Made by a program: the position numbers and the translations under genes
The notes under the pieces: model-generated
Databases searched by the model: none
Seen by the model: only the letters and a program-made list of their open reading frames with translations
What the model was told of the DNA's origin: nothing
DNA from: an uncultured Paracoccaceae bacterium
GTDB taxonomy: Bacteria > Pseudomonadota > Alphaproteobacteria > Rhodobacterales > Rhodobacteraceae
NCBI GenBank assembly: GCA_947493145.1
Contig: CANLPZ010000002.1
Span: 581,364-645,363 of the forward strand
Reading direction: 5' to 3'
DNA length: 64,000 nucleotides
In this document: piece after piece, positions 14,980 to 23,841 of the stretch
How positions within the stretch are numbered: the stretch's first letter is position 1
Layout: each line of letters begins with the position of its first letter

Positions 14980-15171
14980 ATGACTAAAGCAAGTATACAG
15001 ACAAAAGCGAAACAGGCAGCCTCCGCCTTCATCCGCGAGGCGCGGGAGGCAGGTTGGCAGCGCGCAAAATTTGAGATCAAGCCTGATGGCAGTGTCATCG
15101 TCGATGCCAACATGGTCGCGCCAGAGGCGGCAGACGACTTTCTCAACAGTGACCTGAGAATGGGCGAATGA
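14980..15171 (+). CDS. Small hypothetical protein upstream of the integrase
   Basis: A 63-residue protein from the ATG at 14980 (AGAGAGG upstream). The sequence is helical at first (KAKQAASAFIREAREAGW) then beta (AKFEIKPDGSVIVDANMV). It overlaps the integrase start by four bases (ATGA), a strong sign of translational coupling. Small genes of this kind often precede tyrosine recombinase genes; an excisionase-like role is possible but no HTH is evident. Confidence 0.75.
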   Translation: MTKASIQTKAKQAASAFIREAREAGWQRAKFEIKPDGSVIVDANMVAPEAADDFLNSDLRMGE

Positions 15172-16199
15172 CTCGCAAAAGCTTGCCCAAATACGTCTAC
15201 AATGACCGAGGGTATCTCCGGTTTATCCGGCGTTCACGCGGTATCTCGGTCATGATGCACGAGGAAGCGGGCACCCCGGAATTTTGGGAACACTACAATC
15301 GCCTGCTGAAGGGAAAACCAGCGCCAGCGCCGGTGAAGCGAAATTTTGAGGCGTTGATTCTTAGCTACTACGAGAGCGACGCCTATAAGAAACTGAAGCC
15401 TCGGACGAGATCCGATTATCGGCGGTACATCAGCCACATTCGTGAAATATGGGCCGACAAAGACCCGGCCAGGATCGAAACCCATCACATCTATGAATTG
15501 CACCGCGCAAATGCGGATCATTGGCGGCAAGCCAACTATCTCGTTCAGGTCATGGTCGTATTGATGAACCACGCACGATTGATTGGCTTCATCAAGAAGG
15601 AGCACGGCAATCCGGCGAAAGGCATACCGCTATTCAAGCAGCAGAGCGACGGCTGGGAGCCGTGGCCAGATGATGTTCGGGCCGAGTTCGAAGCGCTTGC
15701 TTCAAAGAGGGCGCGGCTGGTTTACGAGCTTTGCGTTGGTACAGGCCAACGAATTGGCGATGTCGTGAAGATGAAATGGGAGCACTTTTCCGATGAAGGA
15801 TTCGATTTTACGCAGGGCAAAACCGACAAGCCGCTTTGGATCCCGCTCACCGACCGCCTGAAAGCCCATCTCGACGGGCTCGCACGAACGGGCGGCACTG
15901 TTGTGACCGACGCCAAGGGTCAATCAGTGAGCTACCGGATCGTTGCGGAGGAAATGCGCACCATCAAAAAGAAGATGAAGCACGAGAAGGCGAGCTACTA
16001 CAAAACGCACGGGCTGAGGAAAAATGCGACGATCGAGCTGTATCTGGCTGGTTGTGATGACGAAATGGTCAAGGCGGTCACCGGCCATTCAGGCGTCGAG
16101 ATGCTGAAAAAATACGGTGGGCCGATCCGGCAAAGGGAGCTCGCCAAGCGCGCTCAAGAGGCAAGAAATCAAATGGAACGAAGCAAGACCGAAACGTGA
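15168..16199 (+). CDS. int: Tyrosine recombinase/integrase
   Basis: A 343-residue phage-type integrase. A SAM-like core-binding domain (about 58-150) is followed by the catalytic domain with all active residues: Arg195 (GTGQRIGDV), Lys218 (QGKTDK), His281 and Arg284 (THGLRKNATIE), His307 (VTGHSG) and nucleophile Tyr316 (LKKYGG). The enzyme should catalyse integration and excision at tRNA-Cys. It lies 68 bases from the tRNA 3' end and is coupled to a small upstream gene. It looks intact. Confidence 0.95.
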   Translation: MTRKSLPKYVYNDRGYLRFIRRSRGISVMMHEEAGTPEFWEHYNRLLKGKPAPAPVKRNFEALILSYYESDAYKKLKPRTRSDYRRYISHIREIWADKDPARIETHHIYELHRANADHWRQANYLVQVMVVLMNHARLIGFIKKEHGNPAKGIPLFKQQSDGWEPWPDDVRAEFEALASKRARLVYELCVGTGQRIGDVVKMKWEHFSDEGFDFTQGKTDKPLWIPLTDRLKAHLDGLARTGGTVVTDAKGQSVSYRIVAEEMRTIKKKMKHEKASYYKTHGLRKNATIELYLAGCDDEMVKAVTGHSGVEMLKKYGGPIRQRELAKRAQEARNQMERSKTET

Positions 16200-16267
16200 A
16201 AGTTTCAACGGTTGTTTCAAAAATGGCAGTGAAGGAGAGTGAGGATGACGCAAGTCATTGATTTTAT

Positions 16268-16341
16268 TGGAGGCGAGTACCGGAATCGAACCGGTGTACA
16301 CGGATTTGCAATCCGCTGCGTCACCACTCCGCCAACTCGCC
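16268..16341 (-). tRNA. tRNA-Cys (GCA), integration target
   Basis: The minus strand gives a complete 74-base cloverleaf starting GGCGAGT and ending ACTCGCC-TCCA, with CCA encoded. The anticodon loop reads TTGCAAA, i.e. GCA for cysteine, and the T-arm is CCGGTTCGATTCCGG. The 3' end faces the integrase gene. The gene is intact, so integration has regenerated its 3' part from the element. Confidence 0.96.
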
Positions 16342-16528
16342 GCCAGTGGTGGTCTGCGTCTAACCGTCTTTTGGGGGTGTTTCAATAGGGGGCGTTCGAA
16401 TTCTGGCAGAGTTAACAAAAATTTTGTTTTCTCGCGCGATCTTGTCTCGGGTTGCGTTGTTAACGTTGCCCATAGGGGGTGAATGTGGCAAAACGAGCCA
16501 AGAGAATCCGAACTGTGGAGTTTAGTTC

Positions 16529-17182
16529 ATGATCGATAATGCGGCGCGTCGTTTAACTATGGTTGATACTCAGGTGCGACCTTCTGATGTGACGAAGTTT
16601 CCGATCATCAATGCGATGCTTAGCGTCCCGCGCGAGAATTTTGTTCCCACAGATCAACGTGACGCGGCATATGTCGGTGAACATATGATGTTTGACACCA
16701 ACCGTGTCATCCTTGATCCGCGTGTTTTCGCAAAACTTTTGGATGCCGTTGATGTTCAAAGCGATGATGTCGTTTTAGATGTGGCGTGCGGATATGGGTA
16801 TTCCACCGCGGTGCTGGCCTGTATCGCGGACGCGGTTGTCGGACTTGATGACGACGAAACCCTGACCGATACGGTGCAAACTGCGATGTCCGAAAACGGA
16901 TACGACAACGCCGCTATCGTTCACGGTGAACTGGCGCAAGGTGTTGAAAAGGCGGGGCCCTTTGACGTGATCATGATCCAAGGTGCGGTTGGCGAAGTGT
17001 CCCAGCCGTTGATTGACCAATTAAAAGACGGCGGCCGGATTGCAGCGATTTTCATGGAAGGCAATTTGGGCGTGGCACGGATTGGCTATAAGCTCGACGG
17101 TGTGATGAATTGGCGATTTGCGTTCAACGCCACAGCACCCGTTTTGCCAGGTTTCGAAAAACTTTCAGAATTCGCCTTGTGA
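16529..17182 (+). CDS. Protein-L-isoaspartate O-methyltransferase family protein
   Basis: A 217-residue SAM-dependent methyltransferase of the Pcm type: the SAM-binding stretch is VVLDVACGYGYSTAVLACIA (motif I) followed by VVGLDDDE, with the Pcm-like N-terminus (RRLTMVDTQVRPSDVTKFPI, RENFVP). True Pcm enzymes repair isoaspartyl residues; this branch, found beside TolC genes in Rhodobacterales, is divergent and its substrate is not certain. TolC follows after 49 bases. Confidence 0.85.
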   Translation: MIDNAARRLTMVDTQVRPSDVTKFPIINAMLSVPRENFVPTDQRDAAYVGEHMMFDTNRVILDPRVFAKLLDAVDVQSDDVVLDVACGYGYSTAVLACIADAVVGLDDDETLTDTVQTAMSENGYDNAAIVHGELAQGVEKAGPFDVIMIQGAVGEVSQPLIDQLKDGGRIAAIFMEGNLGVARIGYKLDGVMNWRFAFNATAPVLPGFEKLSEFAL

Positions 17183-17231
17183 TCTAATGGTCGAATACCA
17201 ACGTAAGACAAAATAATTTTATTCAGGACAG

Positions 17232-18605
17232 ATGATGGCGGCCACTATGATAAAGCGTTCTTTAAAAACTCTCGCATTTGTGGCCGTAACGTCGGTGTCT
17301 GCGACGGCGGCGGCGGCTGAAAGCCTCGCGGACGCGATGGTGTCAGCGTATAATCACTCAGGTCTTTTGGATCAGAACCGTGCCACATTGCGCGCCGCGG
17401 ACGAAGATGTGGCAATTGCTGTCGCGGCGTTACGTCCAGTGATCAATTGGGCCTACACAAATACGCATACATCGACGCCGCTTGGATCAGAACAGCGCGA
17501 CAGTTTTTCTGTCATCGCGGATCTGCTGGTTTACGATTTTGGGGCATCGAAACTTGCAATCGAAGCCCAAAAAGAGATCGTTTTGGCGACCCGTGCGGCC
17601 TTGGTTCAGGCGGAACAAGATGTTTTGTTAAACGCGGTCACGGCCTATATGAATTTGCGACGCGACTACGAATTTCTAAATCTTAGGCAGAACAATTTAC
17701 GGGTCATAACCCAAGAATACCGCGCGGCACAGGATCGATTTGATGTGGGCGAGGTCACGCGAACCGATGTCGCTTTGGCCGAGGCGCGTTTGGCTTTGGC
17801 AAAATCAAACCTAGCAGGTGCCAAAGGTAATCTTGCACGTTCAATCGAATTTTTCCGTTCTGTTACAGGGCGTAAACCAGGCAAGTTAACCCAACCGCCA
17901 CGCGCGCCGAAAATCCCAAGTTCGGCAGAATCGGCAAAGGCAACAGCGCTGCGCATTCATCCCGCGATCAAAGAGGTCCAGCACCGCGTCACAGCGGCGG
18001 AACTTGGGATCAAAGTGGCCGAAGCCTCTTTAAATCCTACAGTTAATCTGAATGCGCGTGTTTCAATTTTGGATGATTTCGAAACGTCAGAGGAAGTCGG
18101 CGTCACAGTCGGGGGTCCTGTCTACCACGGTGGGGCCTTGAATGCGCGTATCCGCAATGCTGCTGCGGGTCGTGACCAAGCGCGTGCTGGGCTTCATATC
18201 GCGCGTCACCAGATCGCGCTGAATGTTGGTAATGCGTATGCGGGTGTACAGGTTGCCCGTTCGATCAGCCAAGCATCAGAACAACAAATTCGCGCCAGTC
18301 GCGTTGCATTCCGTGGTGTCCGTGAAGAGGCGACACTGGGATCGCGCACGACGTTGGATGTGCTGAATGCTGAACAAGAATTGCTTGATGCGCAAGCGAA
18401 CCAAATCAGCGCCGTCACCGATGAATACATTGCCGTTTATACATTGCTCGCGGCAATGGGTCAGCTTACAGCCCAGAATTTGAACCTTGGCGTGACCACC
18501 TATGATCCAACCGAATACTACAATTTGGTGAAAAATGCTCCGGCGAAAATGTCAAAACAAGGTGCGGCCTTGGATCGGGTTTTGAAATCGTTGGGCAAAC
18601 AATAG
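17232..18605 (+). CDS. tolC: TolC-family outer membrane channel protein
   Basis: A 457-residue outer membrane efflux protein with a signal peptide (about 1-29, ending ATAAAAES), two long coiled-coil repeats (e.g. AQDRFDVGEVTRTDVALAEA, and EATLGSRTTLDVLNAEQELL at the equivalent point of the second repeat) and short beta segments. These GxxTxxDVxxAE repeats are the hallmark of TolC. It serves type I secretion or drug efflux. ATGs at codons 2 and 6 are alternative starts. Confidence 0.92.
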   Translation: MMAATMIKRSLKTLAFVAVTSVSATAAAAESLADAMVSAYNHSGLLDQNRATLRAADEDVAIAVAALRPVINWAYTNTHTSTPLGSEQRDSFSVIADLLVYDFGASKLAIEAQKEIVLATRAALVQAEQDVLLNAVTAYMNLRRDYEFLNLRQNNLRVITQEYRAAQDRFDVGEVTRTDVALAEARLALAKSNLAGAKGNLARSIEFFRSVTGRKPGKLTQPPRAPKIPSSAESAKATALRIHPAIKEVQHRVTAAELGIKVAEASLNPTVNLNARVSILDDFETSEEVGVTVGGPVYHGGALNARIRNAAAGRDQARAGLHIARHQIALNVGNAYAGVQVARSISQASEQQIRASRVAFRGVREEATLGSRTTLDVLNAEQELLDAQANQISAVTDEYIAVYTLLAAMGQLTAQNLNLGVTTYDPTEYYNLVKNAPAKMSKQGAALDRVLKSLGKQ

Positions 18606-18715
18606 CCGGCGAACGTCATCGGGTAAGTCTTTGAAAAAGTCGACAATTGATCGTATCGGTTGTCTGGAAGCCTCTGTGCGGTTAAACTAGGTTAAAGAGC
18701 AGCACAGGGTTAATT

Positions 18716-19600
18716 ATGTCCGATCCAGTCACCAATGTTGAAATTGAAGATGTATTGTCTTCGATCCGTCGTCTTGTGAGCGAAGATCATCGCCCAGCTG
18801 CGAAGCCTGAAACGCCGTCACCGGCAACGGTTGATGAGGCGGGTTTGACAGCAGATTTGTCTGATAAATTAGTGTTAACACCTGCGTTGCGCGTGGCTGA
18901 GCCTGCGCAAGAGACGGGTGAGGATGCGGCCGAAACGGCCACCGAAGAGCCGGTGATGCCTGCGGAGCATACCGCCGAACCGGTGGACCAACATCCCGAT
19001 ACGTCTGAAATCGTTTGGACCGAATCGAGCGAAGAAACGGGTGCTGAACATACAGCTGAAACGACACCCGAAGACATCGAAAACGATTATGGTGACCACC
19101 GCGACACCGATTGGGTGGTTGCGGAAGACGCGGAATTGCCGACGTCCGGTCCCGCTGATTTGAGTTCAAAAATTGCCGCATTAGAAGCGGCAATGGGCAA
19201 ACAGATCGACGAAGAGTGGGAAGAAGAAACCGGCGAGGAAGCCCATGTTGACGTTCCAACAACACAAGATTGGGAAGATGTCGAAGCGGCCTTTGCCACG
19301 CCAGAGGCGGTCGCAGAGCCAAACGTAGAAATGCCATCGTTCGTTCCGGATGCGCCTGCGCCGGACGCCGCGGATGAAACGACCGCACCGGTCGGCGCAG
19401 CGGCGTCAGATGCGACGCTTGACGAAAATATTGATGTGTCCGATGACACCATTGTCGACGAGGAAGCATTGCGTGATTTGGTGCTTGAAATCGTGCGCGA
19501 AGAGCTGCAAGGCGCGATGGGCGAGCGTATTACGCGCAATGTGCGCAAACTCGTCCGCCGTGAAATTCATCGCATTCTGGCAAGCCAAGATTTCGAATAA
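18716..19600 (+). CDS. PopZ-like acidic protein with conserved N- and C-terminal helices
   Basis: A 294-residue protein with an N-terminal helix IEDVLSSIRRLVSED, a long low-complexity acidic and Pro/Ala/Glu-rich middle (about 22-240) and a conserved C-terminal helical block EALRDLVLEIVREELQGAMG...RREIHRILASQ. This is the layout of PopZ/DUF2497 proteins, which form a polar matrix and anchor chromosome ends and ParB. The match is by architecture; sequence identity cannot be measured here. Confidence 0.7.
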   Translation: MSDPVTNVEIEDVLSSIRRLVSEDHRPAAKPETPSPATVDEAGLTADLSDKLVLTPALRVAEPAQETGEDAAETATEEPVMPAEHTAEPVDQHPDTSEIVWTESSEETGAEHTAETTPEDIENDYGDHRDTDWVVAEDAELPTSGPADLSSKIAALEAAMGKQIDEEWEEETGEEAHVDVPTTQDWEDVEAAFATPEAVAEPNVEMPSFVPDAPAPDAADETTAPVGAAASDATLDENIDVSDDTIVDEEALRDLVLEIVREELQGAMGERITRNVRKLVRREIHRILASQDFE

Positions 19601-19606
19601 AGCGCG

Positions 19607-21064
19607 TTAAACGTTTGGTGATTGTGCCAGCGTCAACAATCGATCTAAATCCATATGTTGTTCTAAATGAGCCGCGAGCGCGTCCAACGTGTCCTCAATC
19701 GATGTTTCATAATCGGTGTTCGCAGACTGGCCACCCAATCGGCCAAGATAGGCCGCACGAAACGCATCAGCGGAAAACAACCCGTGTAAGTAGCATCCTT
19801 TAATGCGGCCCGTTGCGTCACTTGCGCCTTCGTCTCGGTCGTCAACACGCAGCCATGGCCGCGCGCAATCTGGTCCTTGGGTCTCGCCAATATGAATCTC
19901 GTATCCGTCAACCGCAGCGCCGCTTTGAATATCAATTGCGGATGTGCGTCGCAGGTGCTTTTGCGGGGTCATAATGGTTTCGATGTCTAACAGACCTAAA
20001 CCGTCAACAGTTGTTGGTGCACCTTCGATCCCGTCAGGGTCCGAAATACGCTGTCCTAACATTTGATAGCCGCCGCAAATGCCCAAAACATGGCCACCGC
20101 GCCGGATGTGTGCCATTAGATCGATGTTCCAACCTTGATCTTTGAAAAAATTCAAATCTGCGATGGTCGATTTTGATCCCGGTATTAAAATCAGGTTCGC
20201 GTCAGCGGGCAGGGGGCGGCCCTGTTCAATGATTTCAACACTGACATTTGGTTCTGAGGACAGCGGATCAAGGTCATCAAAATTTGCGATACGAGGCAAA
20301 CGCGGCACGGCGATTTTGAAGTGACCTCCCTTGGTCGAAGCAATGTCCATGACGTCCTCGGCCGGTAGGCGCCATGCGTGATCAAACCACGGGATCACGC
20401 CAAGCGGCGCCCAACCCGTATGGTCAACCACCGCTTTTACACCGTCGTCGAACAAGGACACATCGCCACGGAATTTATTGACGGCGAACCCCACGATCCG
20501 ATCACGATCTTGGGGCGGCAGCACGGTATAGGTTCCAACCAACTGCGCAATCACACCCCCACGGTCGATGTCGCCCATCAGAACCACAGGCGTGCCCGTT
20601 GCCTCAGCAAACCCCATGTTTGCTATATCACCTGTGCGAAGGTTGATTTCCGCGGGGCTTCCGGCACCTTCGACCAACACCAAATCAACTGCGCTCGAAA
20701 GGCGGCGAAAGCTGTCGGTCACAGCAGTCATCAGCTTTGGTTTCGCTTTGGCATATTCACGCGCCTTTAAGGTCGCGATACGTTTGCCATGAACAACAAC
20801 CTGTGCACCGATTTCGCTTTCGGGTTTTAGCAAAACAGGGTTCATATCGGTTGTCGGCGCCAATCCGCACGCGCGCGCCTGTAAGGCCTGCGCCCGCCCG
20901 ATTTCACCCCCATCCACGGTGACGGCGGCATTGTTCGACATATTTTGAGGTTTGAAAGGTGCGACCGATAAACCACGGTTGCGATAGGCCCGCGCCAAAC
21001 CCGCGACAATCATCGACTTTCCAACATTTGATCCGGCACCTTGGATCATGATCGATTTGGCCAT
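19607..21064 (-). CDS. cobQ: Cobyric acid synthase
   Basis: From the ATG at 21062-21064, a 485-residue enzyme with the BioD-like ATP-binding N-terminus ([20 protein letters not shown]) and a C-terminal class I glutamine amidotransferase domain with the Cys nucleophile in [15 protein letters not shown] and the His in GCYLHGLF. It amidates four carboxylates of adenosylcobyrinate a,c-diamide in late cobalamin synthesis. No other cob gene is adjacent. The four residues gained by starting at 21076 are not conserved. Confidence 0.95.
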   Translation of the reverse strand: MAKSIMIQGAGSNVGKSMIVAGLARAYRNRGLSVAPFKPQNMSNNAAVTVDGGEIGRAQALQARACGLAPTTDMNPVLLKPESEIGAQVVVHGKRIATLKAREYAKAKPKLMTAVTDSFRRLSSAVDLVLVEGAGSPAEINLRTGDIANMGFAEATGTPVVLMGDIDRGGVIAQLVGTYTVLPPQDRDRIVGFAVNKFRGDVSLFDDGVKAVVDHTGWAPLGVIPWFDHAWRLPAEDVMDIASTKGGHFKIAVPRLPRIANFDDLDPLSSEPNVSVEIIEQGRPLPADANLILIPGSKSTIADLNFFKDQGWNIDLMAHIRRGGHVLGICGGYQMLGQRISDPDGIEGAPTTVDGLGLLDIETIMTPQKHLRRTSAIDIQSGAAVDGYEIHIGETQGPDCARPWLRVDDRDEGASDATGRIKGCYLHGLFSADAFRAAYLGRLGGQSANTDYETSIEDTLDALAAHLEQHMDLDRLLTLAQSPNV

Positions 21065-21122
21065 TGCATCCCTCATGTCTTTGCGCGTTACTTGTAACCA
21101 GAGCGATCACAGGGGGAAACCC

Positions 21123-21704
21123 ATGAACACACCCGCGCATTTGATCATCGGCGCTGCGGCCTTTGCCCGCCCCGATGCGACCAAAGTGAACATAGCTGCG
21201 ATATTTGGGGCATTGGCTCCAGACCTGTCGCTGTACGTGATGTCGATCGGCGCGATGTTGATGGGCTATTCCGCTGGCGAAGTCTTTGATCGGTTGTATT
21301 TTACCGATGCATGGCAACAGGTTTTCGCAATCGACAACTCCTTCTTTGTTTGGGGGGCGATCCTTGCGCTGTCATGGTGGCGCGGCGTTGCGTGGGGTGT
21401 CGCAATGGCGGGGGCGGCGTTGTTACATATTGGTTTGGATTTTCCGTTGCACCATGATGACGGGCGCGCGCATTTTTGGCCGATCAGCGATTGGGTGTTT
21501 GAAAGCCCCATAAGTTATTGGGATCCGCGACACCACGGCGGGGTTGTTGGAGCTTTTGAAATTTTGCTGTGCATTGGGCTTAGCGTTTTGCTTTGGCGCC
21601 GTTTCAAAGAACTGTGGCCAAGGATCGGAATCGCGGTTTTGTTAATCGCAGAAGCTGCACCGTCAATCATTTTTGGTTTAATGTTTGCGGGTGGACCATC
21701 TTAG
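21123..21704 (+). CDS. Integral membrane protein resembling DUF457-type metal-dependent hydrolases
   Basis: A 193-residue membrane protein starting MNTPAHLIIGAAAFARPDA with about five hydrophobic segments. A His/Asp motif in the middle (LLHIGLDFPLHHDDGRAHFWP) and a further RHHGG recall the YdjM/DUF457 inner-membrane hydrolase family. Its position, divergent from cobQ, explains why such proteins are sometimes labelled as CobQ-related, but nothing in the sequence shows a role in cobalamin synthesis. Confidence 0.75.
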   Translation: MNTPAHLIIGAAAFARPDATKVNIAAIFGALAPDLSLYVMSIGAMLMGYSAGEVFDRLYFTDAWQQVFAIDNSFFVWGAILALSWWRGVAWGVAMAGAALLHIGLDFPLHHDDGRAHFWPISDWVFESPISYWDPRHHGGVVGAFEILLCIGLSVLLWRRFKELWPRIGIAVLLIAEAAPSIIFGLMFAGGPS

Positions 21705-21730
21705 GTCAGCACCAGAAACTGAAGCAACAA

Positions 21731-21766
21731 AAAACGCGGCCCGAGCAGAGGCCGCGTTTTTTCAAG
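21731..21766. terminator. Bidirectional rho-independent terminator
   Basis: Stem AAAACGCGGCC / GGCCGCGTTTT (11 bp perfect, 8-base loop) with A-tract on the left and T-tract on the right. It sits between the convergent membrane protein gene and the DUF6280-type gene and can serve both. Confidence 0.9.
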
Positions 21767-21784
21767 CAGACGAGATTGGAACGC

Positions 21785-22102
21785 TTAGGCAGCTTCCGCT
21801 TCTTGCGCGTTGCGACGTTCGCTTTCTTCGCGGCTAAGCGCGACGGATGTACGAACACCTTTTCCAACGAAATCCATTAGCCCTTCGACGACGCGTTCGT
21901 TCGGATCAATGCCTGCGCATGACAGAACTTCGCGTCCATCACGTGAACGCGCCCAACGTGCGATTTGTTCTGGGCCATTGCCATATTTTTTGTCGTCCGC
22001 GATAGCGTCGTCAAGTGCAGCCAACACAACAGCTGCAAACAGCTTCCGCGAACGGTTGCCTTGCTCGTTGTTGAATGCTGTGCCGTCAACGAAATCTTTC
22101 AT
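21785..22102 (-). CDS. DUF6280-type conserved protein
   Basis: A 105-residue soluble protein, mostly helical (FAAVVLAALDDAIADDKKYG, EQIARWARSRDGREVLSCAGID, RVVEGLMDFVGKGVRTS). I recognise it as a small conserved protein of Rhodobacterales assigned to DUF6280; its function is unknown. It has its own transcription unit, diverging from efp. About 200 bases (22103-22305) separate it from efp; this gap contains both promoters and a short dyad AGGGGGTGACCCTCC (about 22238-22252) but no gene. Confidence 0.75.
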   Translation of the reverse strand: MKDFVDGTAFNNEQGNRSRKLFAAVVLAALDDAIADDKKYGNGPEQIARWARSRDGREVLSCAGIDPNERVVEGLMDFVGKGVRTSVALSREESERRNAQEAEAA

Positions 22103-22305
22103 ATCGTTTCCTTATGGTGTTTTTGGCGTGAGCCTGTTTATGACTGTTTTGTGACGATTCGGGTGACTAATTTTGGAATAGCAGGTATGCGTCAGATGCA
22201 TAGCTTATTTCGCGTCGACACAGGATTTAGGTAGCTTGTCAGGGGGTGACCCTCCAGATATAGGTTTCGCCTAAGAGTATTCAATAAAGACACACAGGTT
22301 TAGCG

Positions 22306-22869
22306 ATGCCAAAAATCAACGGTAACGAAATTCGTCCCGGAAACGTGCTTGAACATAACGATGGTTTGTGGGCGGCGGTTAAAGTCGATCACGTCAAACC
22401 TGGTAAAGGGGGGGCGTTTGCGCAGGTCGAACTGAAAAACCTTCGAACTGGGTCAAAGCTGAACGAACGGTTTCGATCAGCAGATAAAGTTGAACGCGTT
22501 CGGTTGGAACAAAAAGACCAGCAATTCCTGTACGAAAACGATGGAATGTTGGTGTTCATGGATACGCAAACCTATGAACAAATCGAATTGCCCGCAGAAT
22601 TGTTGGGCGATCGACGCCCGTTTTTACAAGACGGCATGACCGTACAGATCGAATATTACGAAAGCGAAGCGCTTAACGCCTCCGTTCCACAAAAGGTAAC
22701 TTGCAAAGTTGTGGAAACTGAACCGGTTGTAAAAGGCCAGACAGCGGCCAATTCGTTTAAGCCGGCGGTTTTGGACAATGGCGTAAAAGTCATGGTGCCC
22801 CCATTTGTTGGTCAGGACGAAGACATTATCGTCGACACCATCAGCATGGAATATTCCGAACGCGCCTAA
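22306..22869 (+). CDS. efp: Elongation factor P
   Basis: A 187-residue EF-P with the three beta-barrel domains. The tip loop VKPGKGGAF contains the Lys that is post-translationally modified in many bacteria. EF-P relieves ribosome stalling at polyproline. It begins [20 protein letters not shown] and ends with the typical [19 protein letters not shown]. Monocistronic, with a terminator 24 bases downstream. Confidence 0.96.
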   Translation: MPKINGNEIRPGNVLEHNDGLWAAVKVDHVKPGKGGAFAQVELKNLRTGSKLNERFRSADKVERVRLEQKDQQFLYENDGMLVFMDTQTYEQIELPAELLGDRRPFLQDGMTVQIEYYESEALNASVPQKVTCKVVETEPVVKGQTAANSFKPAVLDNGVKVMVPPFVGQDEDIIVDTISMEYSERA

Positions 22870-22892
22870 CCGCGTCGTTTGATCCAATTGCA

Positions 22893-22918
22893 AACCCGCC
22901 TCATTCGGCGGGTTTTCT
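22893..22918 (+). terminator. Rho-independent terminator of efp
   Basis: Stem AACCCGCC / GGCGGGTT (8 bp) with loop TCATTC, followed by TTCTATTTT. Confidence 0.88.
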
Positions 22919-22985
22919 ATTTTGGGTGTGTCTCAACGTCGAAATGGCGTGCATTGGACGAAAACTGGGTGACCGCCTGCGTGTT

Positions 22986-23720
22986 TCAATCGCTCAAGGT
23001 CAGCGTTGCGGCCCCTGCAGATAGTTCTCCATCCAGCCGATCAAATCGCACATGCGCAATCGCGTATCCATCTGCTTGGGAATATACTGTCCCAATTGTT
23101 TTTCCGTTTGATTGGATGTTCGTCCCAACGTCGACCGCCGTAGAGATTTTAAATTTGCGAAGGCCCTTTCGCAATTCGGTTTTGTGTTTCATGCGGGCGA
23201 CAATTTCTTGCCCCACGAAGCAGCCTTTGCGAAAGTTCACGCCGTTCAAACGTTCAAACCCTGCTTCAAGGATGTATGTGTCGGGGGTTAGCTCGATTCC
23301 AGTTTCCGGCACGACATGTGCAACGCGCAATTTGGTGTCGTCAGAATATGCCTCTGGTCCCGAATGATACAGACGCCAGCCTAACGAGGGGTGTCTGGGG
23401 TCTGTAACCGCCTCGGCTGGCGCGTCTGTTTGACCGTTTGAAACGGAAAGCGTGGTTTCAGAAATCTGCACGTCGGCGCGAAGCCTGTAGAGCGACAGTT
23501 TCTGGTACAGCGTCGCGGCATGGGTTGTCGCCACGTCGATCAGGATGTCATCAGCCCGAGGAACGAGAAAGAAATCGGCGACAAATTTCCCCTGCGGTGT
23601 CAAAAGCGCCGCATATGTGATCTGCCCCGCGTTGTTTGGGACGTCGTTTGTAACCAGATTTTGCAAAAACCCAATGCGGTCCGATCCAGTGATGGACAAT
23701 ATTGTGCGAACTTTGGTCAT
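22986..23720 (-). CDS. ygfZ: YgfZ/GcvT-like folate-binding protein
   Basis: From the ATG at 23718-23720 with AAAGGA upstream, a 244-residue protein of the folate-binding YgfZ family. The signature KGC-x-x-GQE is present as FRKGCFVGQEIVARM, and the N-terminus (ILSITGSDRIGFLQNLVTND) is typical. YgfZ supports iron-sulfur enzyme assembly and repair with tetrahydrofolate. Longer in-frame starts to 23786 lack a ribosome site. Confidence 0.92.
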   Translation of the reverse strand: MTKVRTILSITGSDRIGFLQNLVTNDVPNNAGQITYAALLTPQGKFVADFFLVPRADDILIDVATTHAATLYQKLSLYRLRADVQISETTLSVSNGQTDAPAEAVTDPRHPSLGWRLYHSGPEAYSDDTKLRVAHVVPETGIELTPDTYILEAGFERLNGVNFRKGCFVGQEIVARMKHKTELRKGLRKFKISTAVDVGTNIQSNGKTIGTVYSQADGYAIAHVRFDRLDGELSAGAATLTLSD

Positions 23721-23841
23721 GGGCGGTCCTTTCGTCGCCCCACACATAAATGGTTCGGCGCAGGCCCTCAACACCATCTCTGGCATTGACCTTCGTTTGT
23801 ACGAAGCTACAGTCAGCTCATCTCAACACAGGTTTCAAAAA

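Larger units (their letters stand above)
1..16268. mobile_element. Partial integrative (conjugative or mobilizable) element inserted at tRNA-Cys
   Basis: From the left edge to the 3' end of tRNA-Cys the content is accessory: VirB-type secretion genes, metal-resistance operons under MerR regulators, XRE and Arc-type small regulators, and a tyrosine recombinase as the last gene before the tRNA. The tRNA is on the minus strand, so its 3' end, the usual attB core for such recombinases, faces the integrase. Immediately right of the tRNA the gene content becomes ordinary chromosome. By eye the island is richer in G+C than the chromosome beyond it. The left boundary, relaxase, coupling protein and VirB5-11 are not in the window, so whether it is self-transmissible cannot be said. 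No second copy of the tRNA 3' end was seen in 1-16200. Confidence 0.75.

Noticed and set aside
16245..16388. 47-codon frame with a good ribosome site running antisense through tRNA-Cys
   Set aside because: Its start comes from the element edge and its body is mostly antisense tRNA; a chance product of the insertion site.
18729..19469. 246-codon minus-strand frame rich in Arg, Pro and His
   Set aside because: Antisense shadow of the acidic low-complexity PopZ-like gene.
19607..21704. Cobalamin riboswitch or cob operon around cobQ
   Set aside because: The only neighbour is a divergent membrane protein whose start is 58 bases away; there is no room for a B12 riboswitch leader.
22103..22305. 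Possible small gene or riboswitch before efp
   Set aside because: No frame with a ribosome site and no recognisable riboswitch core; only a short dyad is visible.
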